DNA from: an uncultured Methanoregula sp.
Lineage (GTDB): Archaea > Halobacteriota > Methanomicrobia > Methanomicrobiales > Methanospirillaceae
Direction of reading: 5' to 3'
DNA length: 64,000 nt
NCBI RefSeq assembly: GCF_963667735.1
Contig: NZ_OY763919.1
Coordinates: forward strand, 2,357,539-2,421,538
A program made the translations under genes and the position numbers. Position 1 is the stretch's first letter. Each line of letters starts with the position of its first letter. Positions 1 to 7,980 of this stretch are shown here, one piece after another. The notes below the pieces were generated by a model. That model searched no databases. It saw only the letters and a program-made list of their open reading frames with translations, and was not told the origin of the DNA.

Positions 1-1017
1 TCATCAGATAAATTTATTGAAATTATGGAGGATCTAAAAGCCCCGGCTCTCCTTATTGCAGATGAAGTCCATGGCATGGGATCTATAGAACGAGTTCATG
101 GGCTTATTGAAAAATATCAATACCGTCTCGGATTGAGTGCAACCCCACACCGGTATTTTGATGAATTGGGGACAAAAAAACTCTTGAAATATTTCAATAA
201 AACGGTGTACGAATTTAATCTACACCGGGCAATTAATGAGATCAATCCTGCAACGGGAGAGTCATTCCTAGTCCCTTATGAATACCATCTGCTTTTTGCA
301 GAGTTAAATTCAGAAGAGATGGAAAAATATGCTCTCATCAGCAGGCAGATTGCAATTTTATTTTTGAAGACGCACAAGACCCGGGATGAAGATCTCCTTC
401 TGGAAAAACGGTTGAGAGACCGTCAGGATATCCTGAAGAATGCAGCAGGAAAATATCCTTTGTTTCAGGAATTAGTCAAGCAGTTAAAAAATGGCGATTC
501 GATATCACATACTCTTGTCTATTGCTCTCCTCAGCAAATCGAACCGACTCAGGGTATTATCCGAGATATTGGAAAAATTGTCCAGCACAAATTCACCAGC
601 GGGGAGGATGCAACCCGACATCAGGAAAAATATTCCTTTATGACCGAGCGAGAATATCTTCTCGAAAATTTCGATAAAGGAAATTATCATGTCCTTGTTG
701 CAATAAAATGCCTTGATGAAGGGGTGGATGTACCATCTACAAGAAATGCAATTCTGATGTGCAGTTCAGGGAATCCAAAGGAGTACATCCAGCGAAGAGG
801 ACGAGTTCTTAGGAGATTCCCGGGAAAAGTAAAGGCAATTATCTATGATTTTGCAGCAGTTCCCAACATTTCAGATGCAAGATTAAATCCCGAGATCGAA
901 CAAAAAATGTTCAATTCACAGCTCAAGAGGCTTGAGGAATTTGCACAGGATGCCATGAATGAATCAGAAGTACGTCGGCAAATTTTTGAAGAGAGGAAAA
1001 AACATGGATTTGATTGA
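1..1017 (+). CDS. DEVH-box superfamily 2 helicase, 5' truncated by window edge
   Basis: The reading frame is open from base 1, so the N-terminus, including the Walker A motif, lies left of the window; the first in-frame ATG at 25 is internal. Visible helicase motifs are DEVH (motif II, codons 21-24), LGLSATP (motif III, about codons 45-50), and a C-terminal helicase half ending in QRRGRVLRR (motif VI, about codons 264-272). This family couples ATP hydrolysis to DNA translocation and resembles the helicase called DNA phosphorothioation system restriction enzyme. It is followed after 8 bases by a 64-residue gene and then a DndD-like ATPase, all on one strand, so it is probably the first visible gene of a defence operon. 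The helicase call is firm; the phosphorothioation link is inference from the neighbours. Confidence 0.85.
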   Translation, partial: SSDKFIEIMEDLKAPALLIADEVHGMGSIERVHGLIEKYQYRLGLSATPHRYFDELGTKKLLKYFNKTVYEFNLHRAINEINPATGESFLVPYEYHLLFAELNSEEMEKYALISRQIAILFLKTHKTRDEDLLLEKRLRDRQDILKNAAGKYPLFQELVKQLKNGDSISHTLVYCSPQQIEPTQGIIRDIGKIVQHKFTSGEDATRHQEKYSFMTEREYLLENFDKGNYHVLVAIKCLDEGVDVPSTRNAILMCSSGNPKEYIQRRGRVLRRFPGKVKAIIYDFAAVPNISDARLNPEIEQKMFNSQLKRLEEFAQDAMNESEVRRQIFEERKKHGFD

Positions 1018-1025
1018 GGTAGACC

Positions 1026-1220
1026 ATGATTGAAGGTTCAGAATTCAATAAGCTGATTTTAGAGACAATTGATGATCATTGCGAGGATCCGGATGTGAAA
1101 AATCTTATCCAGAAATCATTGCGATATGAGCTGGATATCTGGAACCGACATATACGATCATCAGAAATAGAGGATACCTATGAACAGATGGTGAATGATG
1201 TCCTAAAGGGGAGAAAATAA
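1026..1220 (+). CDS. Small acidic hypothetical protein of the DndD-like operon
   Basis: This 64-residue protein is not recognised. It is acidic and looks all-helical, with no transmembrane segment or cysteine motif. It sits 8 bases after the helicase, and its TAA shares one base with the ATG of the following DndD-like gene, so the two are probably translationally coupled. The tight packing is the main reason to believe it is real. A small adaptor between helicase and SMC-like ATPase is a reasonable guess but nothing in the sequence proves it. Confidence 0.7.
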   Translation: MIEGSEFNKLILETIDDHCEDPDVKNLIQKSLRYELDIWNRHIRSSEIEDTYEQMVNDVLKGRK

Positions 1221-3211
1221 TGAAATATGCAATCTCCTCAATTAGTATCACGAATTATCGGCAATACTATGGTACGCAGATTCTTGATTTTAAAAATGAT
1301 AAAACAAAAAATGTCTCGCTAATTCTTGGTAAAAATGGGGCCGGTAAATCGAATCTCCTGAACGCAATAACCTGGTGCCTTTACGGTATTGAGATTCATA
1401 AAAGCCAGGATAATCATGATTCTAGTGGTATGCCGGTCATCAACACCTCGGCATTAAAGAAACTGAAAGTAAATCAAAATACGTCGGCTGAAGTTGAAAT
1501 TCATCTTAATACGGACATCGGCCCGTGGATTATCAAGAGGAAACTTGAAGGTGGAAAAAGCGGATTGGGTGATCTCTATTTTGATGATATCAGTAAATTA
1601 ACTGTAGTTCACCCAGTATACGGACAGGATAAAATCGATACCGGTGAAGACACCCAAATTTTAATTAATAACCTCTTACCCGAAGCTCTGAAGAATTTCT
1701 TCTTTATCGATGGTGAACAACTTAGAGAATTCTTCAAGGTAAGTACCCCGGAAAATATCGCAAAAGCAATTGATATCGTCTCTCAGCTGGAACTCGTGTA
1801 TAAGGCTGCAGATCATCTCTCGAAGGTCGAAAACTCACTTCGAAAGAATGTGAAAAACACTACTCCAGATCTCGCTCGTGTTCAAGGCAACATTGAGAAA
1901 ACCCAGAAAAAAATTGAAGAATTAAAAACAACCATAAAGGCAATTGAAAAGCAGAAAGAAAAAGATCATGAAGAGATTGCGAGGGTAAAGGATTTTTTAA
2001 AAACCCACAATAGTATGGTTATCGCCTCCCTTGAAGGTGAGCGACAATCTCTCGAATTGGATATTAACAAACTCAACGAACAACTCCGGAAAAAAGAATA
2101 CCAGAGGAACTCATATCTCGTTGAAATTGCCCCTTTCATTTACTTGAAAAAAGAGATAGAGCAGACCTATAAAATTATTGAAGAAAAAGTCGAGAAAGGT
2201 GAACTACCACCACGGATTAAAGAGACATTCATCAGAGAACTTCTTGAAAAAGGTCATTGTATTTGCGGTAATGAGCTTAATGAGGAGACACGAAAAACTC
2301 TCGAAGAGTACCGTAAAAAGGTGACTCTGTCTGAGCTCAGTGAAATATCCATTGTCGGAAAAACAACTATTGAGGACATCTTCTCAAGTATCAGAGAATT
2401 TCCTGAAAAAATTGATTCTTTCAATGAGGAGATCAAAGAATTCAAAGATCAGCTAGAGAAGAAAGAACGGCGGATGGAGCACATTTCCGAGGAAATTAAG
2501 AAATATAATGTTGCTGAAGTCCGGCAATTCGAAGATCGCAGAGAAGAACTTGTCCGATTGATCGCAAAAAATGAACAGGTCCTGATATTACATAATTCTG
2601 ATCTAACTACTTATGATAACATACTGAAAGAATTGAAGGATGATGAAGAAAAGGAGTTGTCAAAGGACAAGAAAAACAACTCCTTAAAAGAGAAATTGAC
2701 ACTTGTCCAGTCAGCATTGAAAGTACTTGCCAAAACGGAAATAATAATTAAGACAAAAATCCGAAAACAAGTTGAAAAAAGTCTAAATGAAAATTTCAAA
2801 ACCCTCATCAGGAAAAAAACTGCATTCAGCTCAATTAGCATCGATGAGAATTATAATGTAAAAGTTCACCATATTGACGGTTACAATGTTATAAATGATT
2901 TATCCGCAGGTGAATACTTAATTCTAGGGCTCTCGTTCATGAGTGCACTTATGACGATTTCCGGATTCCAGGCACCGGTCATAATCGACACCCCCTTAGG
3001 AAAAATCGATGATGAACACAGAGAATATATAACAACAGAACTTCCCAAATTTTTGGCGGGAACGCAGCTGATTCTTCTCGTCACACCTACAGAATATGAT
3101 AACAATGTGAAGGCAAACCTGAGCAAGTTCCTGATAGATGATAATTTCTATCGGATTACCGAGAATAAAGATCAAACAGAATCAACAGTAGGTCGGTACG
3201 ATGGCAACTAA
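1220..3211 (+). CDS. DndD-like SMC/Rad50-type ATPase
   Basis: The 663-residue protein has an ABC-type head split by a long coiled coil. Walker A is GKNGAGKSN (residues 37-45). A FFFIDGEQ motif near residue 160 is typical of DndD proteins. The coiled coil runs from about residue 215 to 520 and is interrupted by a CxC-containing GHCICGNEL turn near 345-353, where Rad50 has its CxxC zinc hook. The C-terminal half of the head holds the LSAGE signature near 561 and the Walker B/D-loop stretch IIDTPLGKID near 586. DndD-type ATPases act in DNA phosphorothioation and its restriction. The next gene overlaps its end by 11 bases. No dndC or dndA homologue is in the window; such genes may lie further left. 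Confidence 0.82.
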   Translation: MKYAISSISITNYRQYYGTQILDFKNDKTKNVSLILGKNGAGKSNLLNAITWCLYGIEIHKSQDNHDSSGMPVINTSALKKLKVNQNTSAEVEIHLNTDIGPWIIKRKLEGGKSGLGDLYFDDISKLTVVHPVYGQDKIDTGEDTQILINNLLPEALKNFFFIDGEQLREFFKVSTPENIAKAIDIVSQLELVYKAADHLSKVENSLRKNVKNTTPDLARVQGNIEKTQKKIEELKTTIKAIEKQKEKDHEEIARVKDFLKTHNSMVIASLEGERQSLELDINKLNEQLRKKEYQRNSYLVEIAPFIYLKKEIEQTYKIIEEKVEKGELPPRIKETFIRELLEKGHCICGNELNEETRKTLEEYRKKVTLSELSEISIVGKTTIEDIFSSIREFPEKIDSFNEEIKEFKDQLEKKERRMEHISEEIKKYNVAEVRQFEDRREELVRLIAKNEQVLILHNSDLTTYDNILKELKDDEEKELSKDKKNNSLKEKLTLVQSALKVLAKTEIIIKTKIRKQVEKSLNENFKTLIRKKTAFSSISIDENYNVKVHHIDGYNVINDLSAGEYLILGLSFMSALMTISGFQAPVIIDTPLGKIDDEHREYITTELPKFLAGTQLILLVTPTEYDNNVKANLSKFLIDDNFYRITENKDQTESTVGRYDGN

Positions 3212-3659
3212 TCATAATAACGAACCTCGTGATGCAGCATATACCAAAGAACAGTTTGACATTTACACTGACAAAAAAGGTGGCTGGTTGAACAAAGAAT
3301 CAAAATCAATCTTTGCCGGTAAGTTCCAGAAGGATCTTTTCATCTTTGCAATGGCTATCGGAAAACACCGCCGGCAAAATAACCCATTGCCTCCGCCAAA
3401 ACTTGGGAATGTTAGAGTCGATGCCATGACCGAGAAACAGAAGTGGGCGTTGTTATCAATAGGTATTGCTGAAAAAAAGAGTCTCCTTTGCCTCAAGGAT
3501 GAATCCCCACTCTATGCAAATGCTGAAGAGTATGCATATGAAGGTCTCAAAATTCTGATTTCTCATATAGATAAGTATGGGGTAAACTATCCAAAAGCTC
3601 TGGAAGCTGAATTAAAAGAATTAATTGAAGATCAAAATAATTTTTCAGAAAATTTATGA
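3201..3659 (+). CDS. Small protein resembling dnd system-associated protein 4
   Basis: The 152-residue product starts inside the 3' end of the DndD-like gene (11-base overlap), so it belongs to the same operon. A core with DLFIFAMAIGKHRR, then a helical stretch and an EEYAYEGLKIL motif, resembles the family annotated as dnd system-associated protein 4, where an FAAALG-type helix and an EEYANGGL-type motif are conserved. It does not look like the nicked-DNA-binding DndE protein. No catalytic motif or membrane segment is seen. The family match is from memory and moderate; the operon membership is firm. It is the last gene of the operon, followed by an opposite-strand regulator. Confidence 0.65.
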   Translation: MATNHNNEPRDAAYTKEQFDIYTDKKGGWLNKESKSIFAGKFQKDLFIFAMAIGKHRRQNNPLPPPKLGNVRVDAMTEKQKWALLSIGIAEKKSLLCLKDESPLYANAEEYAYEGLKILISHIDKYGVNYPKALEAELKELIEDQNNFSENL

Positions 3660-3769
3660 AATGATTGAATTTTGACTTAAGGTTCTCATTCAATAGATTC
3701 CTGACTCATATCATCCAGTATGAATTTCACCATTATTCACTCATTTTTTCTGTTTTTTATTGATACAAA

Positions 3770-4042
3770 TTATTCGCTGACCGGCTTTTTCAGATTGTAA
3801 CACTTGTGGGGTCTTCCCTTGATAGGATTCTGAATTGTAGCGATATCGAGGATTCCCATAGAAACGATTTTGATAGCGTGACGCATTTCCGTGAGCCGTA
3901 TATCCGCTTGTCGTTTAATATCCCGCTGGATGATTGCCACCGGATTGTAGATACAATAGAGAACCTTGATCTCAATGAGGTTCAGATTCAGGAATTTTGT
4001 ATTATGGATAATTAATTTGAATTTTTTGTCGTCCATATTCAT
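3770..4042 (-). CDS. Small winged-helix transcriptional regulator
   Basis: This 90-residue protein has the length and pattern of a single winged helix-turn-helix: an N-terminal helix, a stretch with IIQRDIKRQADIRLTEM as the likely HTH, and a C-terminal wing with KGRPHKCYNLKK, a sequence also seen in spirit in the regulator at 36062-36439 (TRGRPVKIYSL). It is convergent with the DndD-like operon and might regulate it or the gene at 4118-4711, which lies just upstream on the same strand. An alternative ATG two codons downstream (4036) is possible. Confidence 0.65.
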   Translation of the reverse strand: MNMDDKKFKLIIHNTKFLNLNLIEIKVLYCIYNPVAIIQRDIKRQADIRLTEMRHAIKIVSMGILDIATIQNPIKGRPHKCYNLKKPVSE

Positions 4043-4117
4043 TATGTGGATTGTTTTAGTAAAAACTTAAAATACGTTATAATTTTCGAAGGGACTGATG
4101 AAACAAGGCCTGATAGG

Positions 4118-4711
4118 TTATTTATATTTCCCCATTACTTTAGACTGGGCAATACGCATTTCAAGAGATAACTCATCATTCACTTCTTCGATGATTCGTG
4201 ATAAACGGTCCACTTTTTCAAGATTAAACAAACGATGGTATTTTTCAAGATCGTTCTGACCTCGGAGGAAGAGGTTTTTTCTTTTCATTTTTTTTCCAAA
4301 TTCATCAACAGGATTTATTGCTAGGGCTACAATTCCAGATGATCGATTCTCATCCGGCATTTTGGTGAATGAGATTCCAGGTATAGAAGTCGGAGTTTGA
4401 TCCCAGTTCTCGAGCATTCCTATTTTCTTCTGTAATTCCTTTTCGGAGGAAATTTGATCAAAAAGCGTACTAATTTTATTATCGTTCAGCAACACCCGAA
4501 AAGCAGCAATCTCTTTTCTGGATTTTAGATAGATCCCTGTCTTTGAATTCTGAAATTTTTTTAATTTTATACCAATATACGCCTGATTGATACCTGATAA
4601 TGGATATTTAACAAGGAAAACTCCATCCTCGCTTGTCGGTGTCTCGTCCCAGTCTTGTGATGTGGACCATATTTCTTTTAATTTAATTTTTAATTGCTCA
4701 TCAGCATCCAT
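4118..4711 (-). CDS. Hypothetical protein with two tandem similar halves
   Basis: The 197-residue protein is not recognised. It is built from two related segments: residues ~15-85 and ~88-165 each begin with a W-D-x-TPTS motif (WDETPTSEDG and WDQTPTSIPG), followed by a β-strand-rich stretch, a basic patch, and an aromatic R-F or Y-H-R-L-F helix. This looks like an internal duplication of a ~70-residue domain. A charged C-terminal helix follows. There is no signal peptide or membrane segment. It is followed downstream on the same strand by the winged-helix gene at 3770-4042. The gene is AT-richer than the region to its right, like the DndD-like operon, which suggests shared acquisition. Confidence 0.65.
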   Translation of the reverse strand: MDADEQLKIKLKEIWSTSQDWDETPTSEDGVFLVKYPLSGINQAYIGIKLKKFQNSKTGIYLKSRKEIAAFRVLLNDNKISTLFDQISSEKELQKKIGMLENWDQTPTSIPGISFTKMPDENRSSGIVALAINPVDEFGKKMKRKNLFLRGQNDLEKYHRLFNLEKVDRLSRIIEEVNDELSLEMRIAQSKVMGKYK

Positions 4712-4811
4712 TTCAGAATAATCTTCTTGATAGAAAACGATAAACGTATGTTTTCTTTATCACAAATTATTCCATTCATTAAATCAAATTCTCCCCTATT
4801 TCGGGAGTTTT

Positions 4812-5041
4812 CCCTCCCGGATCCACCCCACCCCCCCATATCCCAAAACCCGTCCCAACCCCTCCGTCGCCACTGGAACATGGCTACATATGACCTCTCC
4901 CCCACAGGCGTAAAAACCAGCAAAAACAGCAATAACTCACCCTCATTTTCGGGAATTATTCCCTCCCGGGCCCGAAAAATGGGGAATCTGAGCCCTTTAC
5001 GGGGCCGGATTTGACCATCCCCAAAATGGGGGTCTTCTCCG
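4812..5041. repeat. Long direct repeat, copy 1 (left of fic)
   Basis: About 230 bases here recur at 6498-6726 in the same orientation with roughly 95% identity by eye. Shared stretches include a poly-C run after ATCC, an ATGGCTACATATGACC segment, and a CCCCAAAATGGGG inverted repeat at the right end. The two copies bracket the Fic gene at a centre-to-centre distance of about 1686 bases. Open frames through the repeat occur on both strands but have no gene-like features. Confidence 0.9.
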
Positions 5042-5182
5042 GCAGGATCTCCGGAAGGTTTGTTCAACCGGGGATATTATTGAAAAAATTAACCCGGTGG
5101 ATCAGTAGTAATAAGAAGTAAGGCGCAGCTCCGGATGACTCGATAAGTTCCCGCACCCGGTTCACGGGCGCAACACTCTTAT

Positions 5183-5236
5183 TCTGGTTAAACAGAATTA
5201 AACCATAACAATCGCGTGTAAGTCTGGCTGGCCAGA
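5183..5236. promoter_or_regulatory. Paired inverted-repeat element, copy A (upstream of fic)
   Basis: Two short inverted repeats lie 40 bases apart centre to centre: TCTGGTTAAACAGA (5183-5196, one mismatch from perfect) and TCTGGC-TG-GCCAGA (5223-5236). The Fic start codon is 44 bases further on. The same arrangement, with the same spacing and neighbouring bases, occurs at 12450-12502. The spacing of about four helical turns fits a dimeric regulator binding one face of DNA, but no regulator can be assigned. Confidence 0.5.
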
Positions 5237-5279
5237 ATTACAGGAAGAACCAGTGCGGATATTCTGGAGATGAAGAATT

Positions 5280-6431
5280 ATGAACGAAAGCCGGATGGGA
5301 ATCACAGTACGCCAGAAAGGAGGGTACCAGGCGTACATCCCAAAACCCCTGCCCCCAAAACCCCCGGTCCATTTCGATGACGAACTCCATCACCTCCTTT
5401 CGGAAGCGGATCGCGCCCTCGCCCGTCTTGACGGCATGACCACTGTTCTTCCGAATGCGGATCTCTTTGTTGCCATGTACGTGAAAAAAGAGGCGCTGCT
5501 CAGTTCCCAGATTGAAGGGACGCAGGCCTCGCTTCAGGGCGTACTTGAGTTCGAGGCAGATATGGTCCCGGTTGACAACATAAACGAAGTCAGGGACGTC
5601 ATAAACTATATCCGGGCAATGGATGAGGGACTGAAACGTACGAGCCACGAGATCTTTTCGGAAGAGATCCTCCAGGAGATCCATCGCATTCTCATCAAGG
5701 GGACACGCGGCGGCAAGAAAGAGCCGGGAAAGATCCGGACGGTACAGAACTGGATCGGGCCGGCCGGCTCGAACCTGCATTCAGCAACATTCGTTCCCCC
5801 GCCCCCGGAAAAAGTGCCGGAACTGCTCGCCGATCTCGAAGCGTTCATTGTAGCGGAAGATCGGATTCCTCCTCTAATCAAGATCGGCCTCGTTCATGCG
5901 CAGTTCGAGACTATCCATCCATTCATTGACGGGAACGGCCGTATGGGACGGTTGTTCATCACATTTTATCTCTGCCAGAGGGGCATTCTTGCCCGGCCAC
6001 TCCTGTACCTGAGCATCTACTTAAAACAACACCGGGAGGAATATTACCATCATCTCCAGGAAATCCGGATCGAAGGAGACTGGGAGTCGTGGCTGAAATT
6101 CTTCCTCCGCGGCATCATCGAAGTATCAAAAGAAGCTCTTGCCAATGCAAGGGAGATCATCGTGCTCAAGGAGCGGCTCATCGATACCCTTGTCAAAAAT
6201 AACGCCGGAGGGTTGAATGCGGTCCGGCTCCTCGACTTACTGTTCACAAAACCCGTCGTCACCGTTGCCGATATCAGCTCAGCGCTTGACATCAGTCACC
6301 AACCCGCCTATGATCTGGTTGACCAGTTCGAAAAACTGGAGATTCTCCGGGAAATTACCGGGAAAAAACGATATAAGAAATATCTCTTTGTTGATTACCT
6401 CAGGATCATTGAGCGGGGAACCGGGCAGTAA
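5280..6431 (+). CDS. Fic/DOC family AMPylase with N-terminal inhibitory helix
   Basis: The 383-residue protein has the Fic catalytic motif HPFIDGNGRMGR (residues 213-224), which in the family transfers AMP from ATP to a protein hydroxyl. Residues 75-80, SSQIEG, match the [ST]xxxE[GN] inhibitory motif, so it is a class II Fic with its own N-terminal autoinhibition and needs no separate antitoxin. The C-terminal third (about 300-370) reads as a winged helix, usual for this subfamily. The ATG at 5280 gives the normal N-terminus. The gene stands alone between two long direct repeats, which suggests movement or recombination of the unit. The target is unknown. Confidence 0.9.
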   Translation: MNESRMGITVRQKGGYQAYIPKPLPPKPPVHFDDELHHLLSEADRALARLDGMTTVLPNADLFVAMYVKKEALLSSQIEGTQASLQGVLEFEADMVPVDNINEVRDVINYIRAMDEGLKRTSHEIFSEEILQEIHRILIKGTRGGKKEPGKIRTVQNWIGPAGSNLHSATFVPPPPEKVPELLADLEAFIVAEDRIPPLIKIGLVHAQFETIHPFIDGNGRMGRLFITFYLCQRGILARPLLYLSIYLKQHREEYYHHLQEIRIEGDWESWLKFFLRGIIEVSKEALANAREIIVLKERLIDTLVKNNAGGLNAVRLLDLLFTKPVVTVADISSALDISHQPAYDLVDQFEKLEILREITGKKRYKKYLFVDYLRIIERGTGQ

Positions 6432-6497
6432 TTATTTTTTCAACCTCCGGGGCCCAGCCCACGCGGCGAGGAGCGGAGTCCGAATTGAGCGTCAAAC

Positions 6498-6726
6498 CTC
6501 TCCCAGATCCACCCCACCCCCCCATATCCCAAAACCCGTCCCAACCCCTCCGTCGCCACTGGAACATGGCTACATATGACCTCTCCCCCACAGGCGTAAA
6601 AACAGTAAAAACAGCAATAACTCACCCTCATTTTCGGGAATTATTCCCTCCCGGGCCCAAAAAATGGGGAATCTGAACCCTGTACGGGCCCGGATTCGAC
6701 CATCCCCAAAATGGGGGTATTCTCCG
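6498..6726. repeat. Long direct repeat, copy 2 (right of fic)
   Basis: This is the second copy of the ~230-base repeat at 4812-5041, same orientation, with a few substitutions and a short deletion in the AAACAGCAAAAACAG stretch. It begins about 65 bases after the Fic stop codon. Together the copies could mark a past duplication or a recombination substrate for loss or gain of the Fic gene. Confidence 0.9.
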
Positions 6727-6781
6727 ACGGAGACCGGGTAACCAGTCCCCCGGAATACCCCAATACCGCAGGAGTACTAAA

Positions 6782-7144
6782 TCACGCCTTTCCTTCGGTC
6801 ACCTTCCCGTTCCTCCCGATAATAGTGAGCCCGTCGCCGCTCACCCGGAAGAACCGCCAGGTGCCGTGCTTTGACCGGAGCCAGAGCTCGCGGGAGATGG
6901 CGGCATCGTTCGTGATTAACCGAAGCCGGAGAATCTCATCGCGGTACGCTGCCGCGATCTCCTGCACGGTTGCAAGGATCCGGCCTGCGTACCTCACGCG
7001 GACAAACGCAACCGGTGTCGTTTCGGTGATGATGAGATCATACCGGCTCTCGGGGCCGTACTCGACAACCTGCACGGTGCCCCGCAGTCCGGCAATTCCT
7101 CTTGCATCGGAAAGCGCCCGGTAGGGTCGCGGTCCGCGAATCAT
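6782..7144 (-). CDS. Hypothetical protein, possibly a degenerate nuclease-like fold
   Basis: The 120-residue protein is not firmly recognised. A YDLIITE strand, an FVRVRYA strand some 15 residues later, and a C-terminal RELWLRSKHGTWRFFRV stretch resemble small archaeal PD-(D/E)XK-like proteins, but the expected E-x-K is V-R-V-R here, so catalysis is doubtful. Its ATG overlaps the TGA-side end of the upstream 69-residue gene by four bases (7141-7144), indicating one operon. No membrane segment. The pair lies between the Fic repeat unit and the amplified regulator cassette. Confidence 0.6.
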   Translation of the reverse strand: MIRGPRPYRALSDARGIAGLRGTVQVVEYGPESRYDLIITETTPVAFVRVRYAGRILATVQEIAAAYRDEILRLRLITNDAAISRELWLRSKHGTWRFFRVSGDGLTIIGRNGKVTEGKA

Positions 7145-7350
7145 CGCCGCTCACCAGCCCTCACGGCCTCCGCCCGCAGTTCACGGTTCACAGACCGGGA
7201 CCGGAGGCTGATGTTGTAGTAATGCCGGCGGGACTTCTTCTCCGCGATCCGCTCCAGCTCTTCCACGGCGTATGCAATCTCCGACCGGATCTCGGGTGGG
7301 ACCAGAGAGAGCGGGAGGTCGAATACGACATGCGCTGGTCTCCGGGACAT
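7141..7350 (-). CDS. Small basic hypothetical protein
   Basis: This 69-residue, Arg/Lys-rich protein starts MSRRPAHVVFDLPLS and then reads as two helices with many charged residues. It overlaps the following gene (6782-7144) by four bases, so the two are co-transcribed and probably act together. The N-terminal strand plus two charged helices is compatible with a small DNA-binding or antitoxin-like protein, but there is no diagnostic motif. Confidence 0.55.
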   Translation of the reverse strand: MSRRPAHVVFDLPLSLVPPEIRSEIAYAVEELERIAEKKSRRHYYNISLRSRSVNRELRAEAVRAGERR

Positions 7351-7615
7351 ATCACTCCCTCCCTCGCGCTTCGATCACATCCAGCTGGCGTTTGAGCCGG
7401 GCAGGAAAATTGTATCCACTCGTCAGTCGGTTGTCTATCGTACCACCCCAGGGATAACCCTGTTCGTTTTAGCAGTGGATCACGACCTGCAGGGAGAGGC
7501 TACCTGGATCTTCCCGGCACAGGAATCAGTATCCGATCGAGAATATCCAAATGATTGTATAAACGTTCTCTCGCTCAACAGCTTACACGTTTGAAAAGAA
7601 TACCGGGCTTTGTGT

Positions 7616-7873
7616 TCATTCCCCTTTCCCGTCAATCACATCGATAACGTTCTTCCCGGTCTCCGTGATCCGGTAGTACCGGCCCATGCGCTGATCCGGA
7701 GTAAGACACTCAACGAGTTCTTTTTCCATAAGTTCGAGGATAGCACGGCTCACGGTCGAACGTTCCATATCCAGTTTCTTGGCAAGCTCGGTGGGGGAAT
7801 TCGGTTTTGAGAGCGCCCGGAGTACCGTTCTCCGGACACTTCCCCGGCCAACGAAACTCACGAGGTCGTACAT
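7616..7873 (-). CDS. MarR/ArsR-like winged-helix regulator, cassette copy 1
   Basis: This 85-residue winged-helix protein has an HTH at about residues 26-48 (SPTELAKKLDMERSTVSRAI) and a wing with GRYYRITETGK, typical of MarR/ArsR-type regulators. It is divergent from the small gene at 7981-8352 with about 107 bases between starts, so it probably controls that gene and itself. A paralogue with the same start (MYxLVSFV) and order lies at 8903-9157. Flanking DNA 3' of both paralogues is also related (TATAAACG...ACGCGTT-like blocks near 7559 and 8783), so the whole unit was duplicated. Confidence 0.85.
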   Translation of the reverse strand: MYDLVSFVGRGSVRRTVLRALSKPNSPTELAKKLDMERSTVSRAILELMEKELVECLTPDQRMGRYYRITETGKNVIDVIDGKGE

Positions 7874-7980
7874 CTACAGAACATGGGGAAAAATATGTGA
7901 TGAATATACGTAGCAATTACGTAGAAAGTTTGAAGCATGTTCACGTCCAACATCTCCTCCGGATGTGATGGAGATGCAGC

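Noticed and set aside
3201..3659. Call of dndE for the last gene of the first operon
   Set aside because: The protein lacks the short helical DndE pattern and fits dnd system-associated protein 4 better.
4800..6730. Insertion sequence around Fic
   Set aside because: No transposase, terminal inverted repeats or target duplication were found; only direct repeats.
6711..7124. 137-residue plus-strand frame
   Set aside because: Antisense to the coupled 120-residue gene; starts inside the long direct repeat.
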